A stretch of DNA of 64,000 nucleotides from Paracentrotus lividus. Taxonomy: Eukaryota; Echinodermata; Echinoidea; Camarodonta; Echinidae. The notes beneath the pieces are model-generated. The model saw only the letters and a list, made by a program, of their open reading frames with translations, was not told where the DNA came from and searched no databases. Shown here piece after piece: positions 39,801 to 51,800 of the stretch. The position numbers and the translations under genes were made by a program. Each line of letters opens with the position of its first letter. The first letter of the stretch is position 1. The stretch is from assembly GCA_940671915.1 (NCBI GenBank), contig CALNVZ010003426.1, positions 37,744,543-37,808,542 on the forward strand, written 5' to 3'.

Positions 39801-42800
39801 GCTTAGTCAAACAGACCAGCACCGACACCCTAGGGTGGACAAAAACGAGAGGCAGGGGGGCTAAGAGGACTTAGATAGTCTCCGCGGTGGCTCCGACAAG
39901 CGAGACACCAAAACATCCTCACCCGTGCAACGTCACGTAGGAAAATGAAATGAAGGAAAAACAAGGAGCGTGCAGAACGCGCTGCCTTCAAAACATCCTC
40001 AGAGGGAACGCCTGCAAAGAGCGCCCAAGAAGCGCTGATACCTCTGGGTATCGAGAGCTTGGGGCCCTCCTGACATCAAGGCGTCAGGACCGCCGCTTTA
40101 AGTCCCTCCACGAACCATCTGGAGATGGGAGTCGGGGGAAGCGGCAGAAAAGGAATCTCGAGTGATGAGAGTTTAACTCTACGACGAGATTCGGATCTGG
40201 AGAGGTACCCTTTAGGGCCCTAACCGGACACCACACCTTACTCCGGACCAAAGAGAAGGAGGAGAGCTTGTTGAGAAGCTCTCCACCGGTCCCTAAGAGG
40301 CAGTCTGGTTCTTCGCAATGAACGAGGTTCAGCGAGACGTACTCCCCGAGGTTCGAAGCCGCTGATGTGGCCCTCAGTAACACTAAGGGCAAGAAGCGAA
40401 CTTCGTCTGTGGCCTAAGGCCACCGCCACCAAGAAGACAGTCTTAAACTGTCAAAGAGGTGTCCTGAAACGATGCTTCCGACAAGCGCTCGAAAGGAGGG
40501 TTAGCAAAACGCCTCCAAAACCCTTAGGGCAAACTCCAAGAAGGAGCTAAAGGAGTAGACTGAGGTCTTCGCCCAAAAGGAAAGACCTAAGCAAGCGGCT
40601 TAACTCGCGAGAGTTAGAGAACGTTAGTAGAGCCGTCATGAAAACCACGTGAATGCCGCAATGGCAGAACGATAGCCCGCGTAAGGTCGAAAGAGAACGG
40701 CCCTTGTCAAAAGGTGATTAAAAAATCCGCTAAGACCGGGCAGAGGGGTGCCTCTGGGGGAGCAACCCTTCTCTTCGCAACACTCAGAAAAGAGCTAGAC
40801 GGGAGTTTACACGCGTTAGCGGACTCCCTCCGCTTCCCGGGCCATGGAGAGCCGAGGCCCTCTGCCGAGAAGCCAGACGAGATTGCCTGCGACCAGACAA
40901 CTGCCAGCAGTCAAAGCGAAGCCGAGTCGGGTGCTCTGAAAGAGCGCCAGAGAAACGGCTGGCTCACAACGTCCTGCCATCGAGGGAAGGGTCACGGACG
41001 GCCGACCACAAGCTCGCGAAGGCGAGGAACCATGGTCTGCCCGGCCAGTGCGGGGCTATAGAATTCAATGCCAAGCTCCCGTCCAATCGCACTAGTTGCT
41101 AGCCACTAGGATCGAGCGGAAAAGGGGGGAATGCAAATTCTCAACCGCTCCAGCTGAACGAGAAACGCGTCTTGAACGTTACGCTCTCGGGTCCCATCGC
41201 ATCAGCCGCTCAGAAGAGGGTCTGACGGACGAGACCATTCCGAGGGAGAGATTTAGCGCGTGGACAGGAGCCCGCCTAAACATGCTACCCGACCCGTAGG
41301 TACGAGGCAACGGCGAGGCATACTTCTCTCCCGTGATCATCTCCACAGTGACGCCGTCAACGGCTTCAGCTCCGGGGTGTGCCTCCTTGACGATTGACTG
41401 TAAGCCGCCACCGCTCACATTTGTCCGTCAAAAAAAGAAGAACCCAGCGGCCTAATAGTCGATCCTGAGAAAAAGAACACAGCACCAACATGACTGCCAC
41501 CAAATCTCAACACAAGATGTGGGCCTGAGGGAGGCAGTTGGAGACAGTCCCCCGCCGTCCACTGACCCTCACATAGGCCGCCCCAGCCCTGGAGTGACGC
41601 GTCCGTGAAAATCGACACGGATGGTAGAGTCACACGAAAGGGCATGCCCCTGGTAAGAAACACAAGGCTCCTCCACAGGGCTAGCAGCCGGGCCACCTCC
41701 AGGGGGACCCAGGTCCTCGGAGACGAAACTCCCAGCGCGCTCCCAATCAAAATCCAACTCGGCTCCCAGGTAAACTGGTGTGCGAGTCGGAGAAGGAGCC
41801 GCTCCCTGGAGTTGGCTACTAAGAGCCAATCGTCAGGTAGACGACAAGTCTGAGGTACATGTAAGTACGCATCTCTACAATTCGAGAGATATCGCCCAAT
41901 CCTCCGAGCTGAGGGAAGGAAGAATCCTGCCGAGGTGCTCGTATGCGGATCGGCTTCCGTGTCAACAGAGTCTGAATTAGACTTCGACTCGGAGCCAACA
42001 AAAACCTCCTCCGACCAATCTGACTCGGGATCCGCTGTAGGCGGCTAAAACGCAAAAGCCTCCCGGGCAGCCCGGGTTGGGTGAACAAGAACTCCGATGT
42101 AAGCTCGGAGCGGGTCATCGATCCCACCTCCCAAGAGCCGCAGGCTGTGAGGGGGAAAAACCCGGGGAGGACTTCTCGCCTTGCCATCCATACCGAAGGT
42201 AAAGGCTGGCGAAGGGCGGTCCGAGCCGGGGACCCGAAGTGGCAGGCGGTTGTGACCAGGCCGGCGTCCCGCCCCCCCCCCCCGCTTGGTAGGTGCCGAA
42301 GGCATAACCCACCCAGGGTACCTTGAAGTGGCGGGCGGTTGAGACCAGGACAGTGCGCTATGACAAGGGCCAGCATACCAACCACGAGAGGAAGCTAGTC
42401 CCGTCACCTCTGTGCGAAAAGCCGAGGGATGGAGCGAAAACCCGCTTGAGTAGGAGGCCGAAGGGCGCAAAACCACCAAGGTTTCTGATTATGGCGGAGC
42501 GGTTGAGACCGAGGCCAGTGTCGTGTTGGTCAAGGGCCAGACATACCAAAGCCACGAGGGTAGACCTAGTCCCGTCACCTCTGCTGGCGAAGCCGGAGGG
42601 ATGAGGAGCGAAAAACCGCATTGGTAGGAAAGCCGAAGGCACAAACCAACAAGTATCTGGAATGGGCGGGCGATTGAGACCGAGGCCATGTCGTGTGACA
42701 AAGGGCCATGGCATACAAGCCACAAGGGGTAGCTAGTCCCGTCACACCCTGTTGTCAAGCCGGAGGGGATAGGGAGCGCAAACCCGTTAGTAGGGTCCGC

Positions 42801-45800
42801 AGGCACAAAACCACCAAGAATCAGATTGCAGAGCGGTGTGGTTAGAGACCAGGCCCAGTGTTTGTGTGACAAGGGCCAGCATCCAACCACCAGAGGTAGC
42901 TAAATCGCGTCACTTCTGGTGCGATAAGCACCAGGGATAGGAGCGAAAAACCCCGCTTGGTAGGTTGTTGTGACCAGGCGGATGTCCTGAGACGCGATTA
43001 ACGGATCTCGCCCAGCACGTTCTGATAGATCGCCCGACGGGTCCGGAAGGCTGTGTCATTGAAACAAAACCCCCGACCGGCGCATGATGGGTATCCAAGG
43101 GATACCTAGCCTACGACACATCCATTCGGCCCACAAGGGGCCGGACGAACGTGAAGTCTGCCGCGCAGACTGGGCTGCAACATGTGAGCGAAAACTCTGA
43201 AGTAAGTTCGAGTCAGTCACCGATCCCTATCCCGGGGCCGCTCGCTGCGAGACTCCCTAGCGGGGTGACCCAGCCAGCGACCGGAGTGCGGGTGAGGTGA
43301 CCAGGCCAGTTCAACGGACGAGAGGCCCGGGTTACTCTGCCAGAGGGGTACCTGCTATTCCGTTCAACCTCTCGGGCGAAGCCAAAGGGATAGGGAGCAG
43401 AGCCCGACTTAGAGTAGCGGTGCTAAAAAGCACCCACGCAAGGATCGTGACGATCATCCGCGCAGCTCCGGGTCTAACGGAGCCCGACAGCAGAGCCTGC
43501 CAATCCTGAACGAGATAACGAATATCCCCGGACTTCGGGAAGAACCCTACTGGGTTTCGCACGAGACCAGGTGTTCGTTGAACGAACTCCGCGTGGGTCG
43601 ATGGCGATCCCCACAGGGATAAGCGTGATAGGCCCTCGTGGACCACCAGCAGCGTGAACGATAAAGCGTTCTTGACAGGGGTGAAACCACTCCCGGACAG
43701 TGGGAAGCGAGCCGCATGCTGTCTCTGCCAGATGCAGAACTCCGGCACGGCTGTCCCCAAACGCACTCGGCATCCCCGGGGCATGCCCTGAGCGAAGACC
43801 GCTGAGCGCACGACTGCATCCCTAAGTGAGACAGAAACCGCAATTTCTGTGCTAACACCTCGGGGTCCGAGAGCCCGGGTGTTTTTCGTTGATACGAAAC
43901 TCCCGGTGGTGCGTTCTGGCTATACCCAAGGATAGCCGTAATAAAGTCCCTGCGGAGCCACCAGCCGTGAAACGGGGGTGGAGGCACTCACGCGACGCGG
44001 AAGCGAGACCCCGCCATCCTGGGGTTACCCCAACGTGAGAGCGGTCCGCCAAAGCCAGAAAACTGCCGGGCGCACGACGTCCCAAACCGTACTCGGACCC
44101 CGCTCGGGCAGGCCGAGCGAGACTGCTGGGCGCAACACTCTCATCCCCTAATCAGTCTGAGAACCGAGCAACACGCTAGCAATTTTACTTAGGCTCACTC
44201 GGGGGTCCCGAGAGCCGGGTCGTTCGAACGAACGCGTTCACTGCACCGTGCGAGCGGGGTATGAAGGCGTATCCCAAGGAATACCGTAATAGCCCTCGAC
44301 GCCACCAGCCCTAGTGAAACGGGGGTGGATGGCACTCCGGACAGGGAGGCGAAGCCGCCATCCTGGGGGTTACCCAAGGTGGAGGTGGTCCGCCAGACGC
44401 AGAAACTGCGGCGCAGGCGGGTCCCAAACCGTACTCGGCACCCTCCGGGGCAATGCCTGAGCGAGACGTGGGCGCACGACTCTCCATCTAAGTGAGACAG
44501 AAACCGCAATTTTCTGTGCTTACACTCGGGGGGGGGCTGGGGGGCAAGACGTCTGGATAGACGAACCCCGCCTCCTTGGCCGGGAGACAACCGAGACGAC
44601 AAGGTCTTAGGCACCCCGGAAAACACGTGGACGCACGTTTTTGCTATGGGTTGCTCTTCGAGCTACAAGACCTTTTCTTAGAGCTGGACTTAGAGGAGGT
44701 GGAGCCAGCGCTGGACAAAGAGTCCTGGTGGCGTGCTCCCCCCCCTTACTAGGCAGGAGAGGCGAACGACCTGGCGTCGAGACGACTCTCCCGCCGGGCA
44801 TGCTTCCGATCCCGGCCGAAAACGACTTCGAAGAGACCAATGCCGCCAGCTCTGTGTAGCGTCTGAGTCGTCAAAGGAGACACTCCTGCTGTCCAATTGG
44901 TTAGAACGCCTCTGAAAAGAAAAAGACAAAAATTATGTCTTTGAAAAGCGTAAAACCTAATTCCTTAGAAAAGCTAAGGCAAGACAAGCGAGTACGGCTA
45001 TTAGGGCGGCTCCACGGAGAACTCAAAAAAAAGGAAAACCCCGTCTAGAACAGGATAGACGAAGACGAAAACGGGGACAACCTCCGTAGAAACGACCAAA
45101 AAGGAAGAGTATGCACCAGAAGAGCGACTAACAAAGAGGCGCTCGAGCACACATACACACACAGCACGCACAACCGAACAAAACAACGATGGCGTCGAAC
45201 AAAGACCGGAAGTCCAAAAGACCCGGAAGACACCCCGCAAAAAGGCAGAGGCCGGGGAAAAGTACAATAATATAACAAAAACGTACTAAAAATGTCAAAT
45301 ATGTTCAAGAAAGGAAGAAGGAAACCCTCCTAAAGGAGAACAACCCAGAGAGAAAAGTCGGAGAAGAGCGGGACTGAGTTTTCAAAAGAAAAACAGGCGC
45401 TCAAACCGGCCGACCAAAAAACAACCACGTTAAAAAAGAACGGGCGGGACTGGGTTGGAAACGGAAGAAAAACGTCCGGAAAAGGACGTAATTCTAGCCA
45501 AAAGGAGGGGCGCAGTAAAACTAAAAGCACCCAAATTTAACGCTAGGGCGTAAAAGGAGGCTTTAGGAAGCGCAAATATTTGATAATAATAAATTCAAAA
45601 TCGTAAATAGGAACGATCTCACCCGAAAATTCAAGGAACGGTCCGATCAGCACGACTCGAAAAAATCAAGAATGAAGATAATAGCCTTAGTGGTCTGCGC
45701 CACCTCGTGTCAGGCAGGCGTGAGGCAGGGTATTATGGAGGGGTATGGGAAGTAGGANNNNNNNNNNNNNNNNNNNNNNNNNNNNNNNNNNNNNNNNNNN

Positions 45801-48800
45801 NNNNNNNNNNNNNNNNNNNNNNNNNNNNNNNNNNNNNNNNNNNNNNNNNNNNNNNNNNNNNNNNNNNNNNNNNNNNNNNNNNNNNNNNNNNNNNNNNNNN
45901 NNNNNNNNNNNNNNNNNNNNNNNNNNNNNNNNNNNNNNNNNNNNNNNNNNNNNNNNNNNNNNNNNNNNNNNNNNNNNNNNNNNNNNNNNNNNNNNNNNNN
46001 NNNNNNNNNNNNNNNNNNNNNNNNNNNNNNNNNNNNNNNNNNNNNNNNNNNNNNNNNNNNNNNNNNNNNNNNNNNNNNNNNNNNNNNNNNNNNNNNNNNN
46101 NNNNNNNNNNNNNNNNNNNNNNNNNNNNNNNNNNNNNNNNNNNNNNNNNNNNNNNNNNNNNNNNNNNNNNNNNNNNNNNNNNNNNNNNNNNNNNNNNNNN
46201 NNNNNNNNNNNNNNNNNNNNNNNNNNNNNNNNNNNNNNNNNNNNNNNNNNNNNNNNNNNNNNNNNNNNNNNNNNNNNNNNNNNNNNNNNNNNNNNNNNNN
46301 NNNNNNNNNNNNNNNNNNNNNNNNNNNNNNNNNNNNNNNNNNNNNNNNNNNNNNNNNNNNNNNNNNNNNNNNNNNNNNNNNNNNNNNNNNNNNNNNNNNN
46401 NNNNNNNNNNNNNNNNNNNNNNNNNNNNNNNNNNNNNNNNNNNNNNNNNNNNNNNNNNNNNNNNNNNNNNNNNNNNNNNNNNNNNNNNNNNNNNNNNNNN
46501 NNNNNNNNNNNNNNNNNNNNNNNNNNNNNNNNNAGTAGGAAAAATGTTTGGTAGTCTATTGTTGGTTCGGTCATAGCATTGTTCTCGGGAACAAAAGCAA
46601 GGTAAGAGAGGGTCATGTGATTACTGAAGTAAATCATGTGTGATATCAGGTTTAGCATAATATGTATGCAACGAAGAAGCTACAGAACACTGTATCAGGA
46701 CATGTCTCCCAGAGGATAACAGGGAAGGACTCCCTCCTGACAACTCCCTTGGGCATACTGGTGACAGCTCCCCTGCAGGACGGCTCCCGGGAGGCTATCT
46801 CCGCGGAGGACTGGTCCCCGAAGGATACCTCCCCAAAAGGACAGCTCCCTCAGAGGACAACTCCCTCCAGAGGACAAATCCTTCTAGAGGACAACTCCCC
46901 AGGAGGAAACTCCCCAGAGAACAGGTCCCCCCGAAGGAAAACTCCCCTAGAGGATAACCCCAAAGGACATCTCACCTCACTTTAAATGCTTTAAGTACAA
47001 GATATTTATTTTATGCCAGCACTTTCTATTTTCCCTTGTAATATACATGTAATGAATTATTCTAGTGCTTCTAATTACTGTTCTCCGCGAGGAGCTCATC
47101 AGGGATGACAAACAGGGATAGGGATGGTTAAAGGAGGTTTTACTCAGGTCTGCTTAGACAAGAGAAAGGGAAATTGTACCGTTCCTCTAGGCGTGGTCAT
47201 AACAATCTTGCTGTATTCCGGTCACCAGTACGGTTAGTCATTACATGGGGAAATGTCCTTTTGGGGAGTTGTCCATCACGGCAGTTGTTCTCCAGGGAAT
47301 TTGTCCTCCGGAAGAGTTGCCAATTGGAGGAATTACCCTCTGGAGGAGTTGTCCATCAGGGCAGATAACCTCCAGAGGATTTGTCCTCCAGTGGTAGTTG
47401 ATCATCAAAGGTATTGCCTCTGGAGGAGTTGTCCATAGGTGAATTGTCCTCTAGATGAGTTGTCCATCAGGGCAATTGTTCTCCAGGGGATTTGTCCTCC
47501 AGGGAGTTGTCCCTCAGGGGAATTGTTCTCCAGAGGAGTTGTTCTCCGTCGTAGTTGTCCATCAGAGGTATTGTCCTCTGGAGGAGTTGTCCGTCGGGGC
47601 ATTGTTCTCTGGAGGTGTTGTCCATCGGGGGAATTGTCCTCCAGGTAGTTGTCTATCGGGGAAGTTTTCCTTGGGGTGGTTGTCTTCCGGGGAGTTGTAC
47701 TTGGGGACCTGTCCTCTTAAGGACTTTTCCTCTGGGGAACCATTCCCTGGGAAATATGTCCTCCATGGGAGTTGTCCTAAGGGAAAGTTGCCAAGTGGGA
47801 TTTGTCTTATGCCTCGATCATAGTTCGTGCTTGGGACCCGTACGGCGAGTCGTTTTCATAACTTTTCTGCTTTTTTTCGCACGAGATTTACCCCCAAGAG
47901 CGACTTTGACAGAGACCAGCTATTGTCTTTATCCCTTTACCCCTAAATCTTTGGTTCCGGGGCCCGTACGGCGAGTAGGAAAATACATTTTGACCATTAC
48001 GTACGGTTCCCGGCTGGCTCCCTTACGATTTTATGTGCACGATGGAATATTTTCCAGTAGTCACGCTATAAATGTAGGTGAGCCGGGAAGACCGACTGCA
48101 TGCTCACGATTTTCACTGCATTTTTTTAACCCGGTAGGCCGTAGAAAACCCGTGGAGTCGCCAAAGGGACCCGAGGGGGGTTCTACCGGTAGTCCGACGG
48201 GTCGTTGCCGGTAACCAGGCGGGCTCCTTCCGTTTTTCCAGTCAGTTCTCGAAATAAAATATCGATGGGCCTCTTTCGATACGGTTTCCGTGCGACTCTC
48301 CTGCTGCCCCCCGCAGGGCCCCTTAAAGGCTCTTGATCATCATGTACAAGCTGAACTATGTCATTTATTTTGTTCATTAATTTATTATTATTATTGTTTG
48401 TTTGTTCGCTTTTTTTAAGGGGTCGGGGGGGGGGGGTCTGTCGTAGGAAAGACCACTTTGGGATATTCAGATGTTTTGTCGAAAATGTTTGCTTACATAG
48501 GCCTATAAGCATCTAATAACGTTTCCCATTTTTTCACCTAATACTGGATATTAAATAGGTGTTCAAATGAAAATGTGCTTTTTATCAAATTCGTCTTTCA
48601 ACTATAAGTGTTATGGATAGTTTAATTTATTTATTTAGATTTAGAGCAACAAAATTTAATTTAAAACAAAATGGAAAAAATTCTAGGGGATCGAGCTCGA
48701 GTCCTCTGAATGAGAGTCTGTGCTCCCTACCACTCAGCTGTTATTGCTGATACCGAAATCCAAATTCCTAATTTAAATGAACCACACTAGGATATATTAG

Positions 48801-51800
48801 TCTATGTTCAAGGTCGATTTTAAGCAATAAATTTGTAAAGGGTCCGGAGCTATCCTCTGGAAAAAGAATTGCGTGCAGCTCTTACAAAAATTGTGAAATC
48901 GACTGATGCTATACGTCATCCGGGCCCCGGAACTGGGTATGTGATCGCGCCTTTAGGGGAAGTTGTCCTGTGGGGGAGATATTCTAGAACCATCGGTCAG
49001 GATGGTCTACTTCCGACCATATTGTCAGGCAAAATTTGTGTGATTTGTATAAAATATTTCTTCAACAACAAAATTCCAATTGAATTAATATGATACGAGG
49101 TAGAAATATTACTATAGAAGTATTTAGGGTATGAGCTTACTGTTTAGAGAATAAAAATTGCCAACAGAATCGCAGTTGAAACTGCTTGAACTGCTTAAAA
49201 GCTAAAATAAGTAGAGTATTTATCTTAATGTTAATTCTTCATCATAAAAATGTTGGATTTCCACTCAAATTATGAAATGAGATTATAACACCGCAGAAAT
49301 AGTTAGGTATAAAGTATAGGGACTACTATAAATTAACTGCTTAAAGATTTTCAAGCAAGATATAGATATGTGGTTGCTAGATGAATTTATCATATGAGGT
49401 TTTAACATGACAAAAGTATATAATTTAGGGATAGGGCTTGCTCTTTTAATAATAAAAGATGCCGACAAGATAACCAAGTTTATACCTTGCCTTAAAGATT
49501 TGGACATGGCCTAGAGGTGCGGTCACTAGGCAAAATGAGGTTGTTGCTGTGAAAATCACTTCAAATTCCTCAATCAAATAAACAATAGTATACGTAGGGT
49601 AACAACTACTATTCAAATAATAAAATACAATGACAGAATAATAAGTTTTAACTACTTAAAAGCTTTAAGCATGATGTAGAGGGGTAGTTGCTGGGTAAAA
49701 TGTTGCTTTTTCAAAGGATGACAATTTCAGTCAATTTGATACAATAGATTAAAGTGTTACGGTTGTATCTTTTGGAGTCCTGTTTATAGAAAACCACAAC
49801 AAACGCAAATTCAAACTGGTTTAAAGCTCTAAATGTGAGTTACAGACATGGTTGCTAGGTAAAATGTGGTTGCTAGGCAATATTATGTTCACCATGGATG
49901 CATAGAAATGTGTCATATATTATTTTTTCTAAGTTTAAGGTATTTATGGTGGGTTTCTTTCAATATATACCAGTACAAACTGGTTTAATGCTCTAAATAA
50001 GATTTACAGACATGGTTGCTAGGTCAAATGTGGTTGCTAGGCAACATAATGTTCACCATGGATACTTAGAAATATGTCATGTTTGAAATATTTCTAAGGT
50101 AAAAGGTTTTATGGTTGGTTTATTACAATATAATACCCGTCTTACCTGGTTTAAAGCTCTAAATATGATTTACAGACATGGTTGCTAGGTAAAAAGTGGT
50201 TGCTAGGCAACATAATGTTCACCTTCGATGCTTAGAAATGTAATATTTAGAGTATTTTCTGAGGTAAAGGGTATTCATGGTTTGTTTCTTTGAATATATA
50301 CCTTCATTTTGCACCCTTTTAACCCTGTGTATACAGAAAAGAGTTAAATACATGTGAATATATACAGATTTACCGTAGATTTGACATATTTTGATGATGG
50401 CAAGGGTTTGTTTGACAATAATTTGCGTTACAATTCATTGTTTATATGGATTTTTTTCTTTTGTGTCATCCCTCTATAATCCATATCATTATATTTTTAG
50501 CATTAAAACTAAATTATTTTGATTTTATTACTTTAAAAACATAGAAATTGCATTTACAATAGGAAATTTCGACATTTGTGCACGCGGGTCAATGGTTGCT
50601 ATGCAAAAATCGGTTGCTAGGCAACAAAATTGATTTTAAGTTTACTTAAATTTTTTTATAGAATTGTAATTGAGGAATTTTTAGTTATATCTATATTAGT
50701 TTCAACATAGGGCAAGCCCAAAAATGCCCAAAACTCTTAAACGGCCAAGTGAATGACCCATACTTTAATTTTCATGATTTTTGTCATAAAAATGGGCGTG
50801 GTCTATTCGAAGCTAGTTTCCATGGTGATGCTACAAGATGCGGCAAATTTTATGCTCATTTTCGAAAAATTCAGAAAATTTCTTTTGAAATAAGGTATCT
50901 TGTTGCTTTAATCCAGTCGGGTGCATTAAAGTCTCAAAATTTGGCCTCTTGCCGCTCACCTACTATAACTTATGATCCAAATACAAGTGACTTATGCCAT
51001 AGACCACAACATCACTAGCATTTTGTAAGTCTAGAGATCACTATGTCTTTCAGAGTTTCACCCTCTAGCCCTTCATCTTACTCCTCACACAACCCAAAAT
51101 GACCCGTACAGTTTTGGCCCAACATAGCCCCCGAACCACCCCTACCCACTCTAGCTCTATTCCCATACCACCTGAAACCACCAATTCGTCCTCCAGCACA
51201 TGGCAGCAAATTAACTTCCCAATAGTTTATTCATTTTGTTTTTGCAGTCTAAGAATACATTCTTTTAAGCCCCGATCACACCTTTGCGTTTTGGGGCTGC
51301 ATTCGTCTGTGGATTGCCCTATCGCAGACAAACGCAGTCGAAGGCAACACAACGAGCTAGAACAAAGTAAATAGGCAGGCGAACGCAGAGGCTTTGCTTT
51401 CAGTTGCGGATGTCTTAATTTTTTTTAAACATCCGCAACAGAACAAGCTTGAACGCAGCAAAATTTTTAACGAGTGAATACGCAGTGAGGTGAGACGAGC
51501 TCGAGCGAGCGACTAGCGAGCAACAACGAGTTGTGAACGAGGTACACACGCAACGTTACGAGCAAACTCCGTATTGAATCGTACTGCTACGAGGAAAAGC
51601 GAGCTACAGTGAGGTGAAATGCAAGCAAACCACGTACGAGCTACATCGAGCTCCATCTGCAACAGTGTAATTGCAACCGAATCTTGGGCTGCGTACAGCT
51701 GCATGCCTCAAGTGTGCGTTAGGCTAACAAGATGAGACGCAGCCCCAAAACGCAAAGGTGTGATCGGGGCTTTAGCAAGTAGCTGGGAGGAGAAAGCTAA

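Larger units (their letters stand above)
39480..46622 (-). mobile_element. DIRS-type tyrosine-recombinase retroelement fossil, copy B
   Basis: Bounded by inverted ends TCACATGACCCTCTCTTACC (39480) and its complement (46603-46622); about 170 bases of the ends are inverted copies of each other. The left end is complex: a 240-base block with ends facing each other (39480-39722) precedes a further copy of the terminal sequence at about 39779. Recognised on the minus strand: recombinase block (40238-40440), RNase H-like block (41415-41830), about 170-bp repeats (42240-42960) and about 330-bp repeats (43850-44520). A 776-base gap lies near the 5' end. Broken, with many breaks (well over ten). Moderate age, as for copy A. 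Confidence 0.78.
36313..50758. mobile_element. 14.4-kb foldback structure with long inverted arms
   Basis: The outer ends are inverted copies ('ttggccgattaagagttttgg' at the left; the complement of 'ttggccgtttaagagttttgg' at the right), followed on both sides by 'gggcttgccctatgttgaaac' and then tandem units. Arms reach inward to about 38790 and 49130. The loop holds a DIRS fossil, minisatellites and about 1.3 kb of other sequence. No polymerase, integrase or transposase of its own is visible. A foldback-type element, like the TU elements described in sea urchin, is the best fit, but two opposed copies of one repeat would look the same. Confidence 0.6.

Noticed and set aside
47174-48214. Long plus-strand open frames rich in SCPSGEL-type peptides
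   Set aside because: They follow from a 21-bp repeat, which keeps all frames open; no start context, domain or splice support.
36313-50758. Polinton-type element, because of length and long inverted ends
   Set aside because: No polymerase, integrase, protease or capsid-like sequence is visible, and the loop content is explained by a DIRS fossil and minisatellites.
50749-51018. Plus-strand 89-residue open frame at the right foldback end
   Set aside because: Starts at the repeat boundary, has no recognisable domain and lies inside a host intron.
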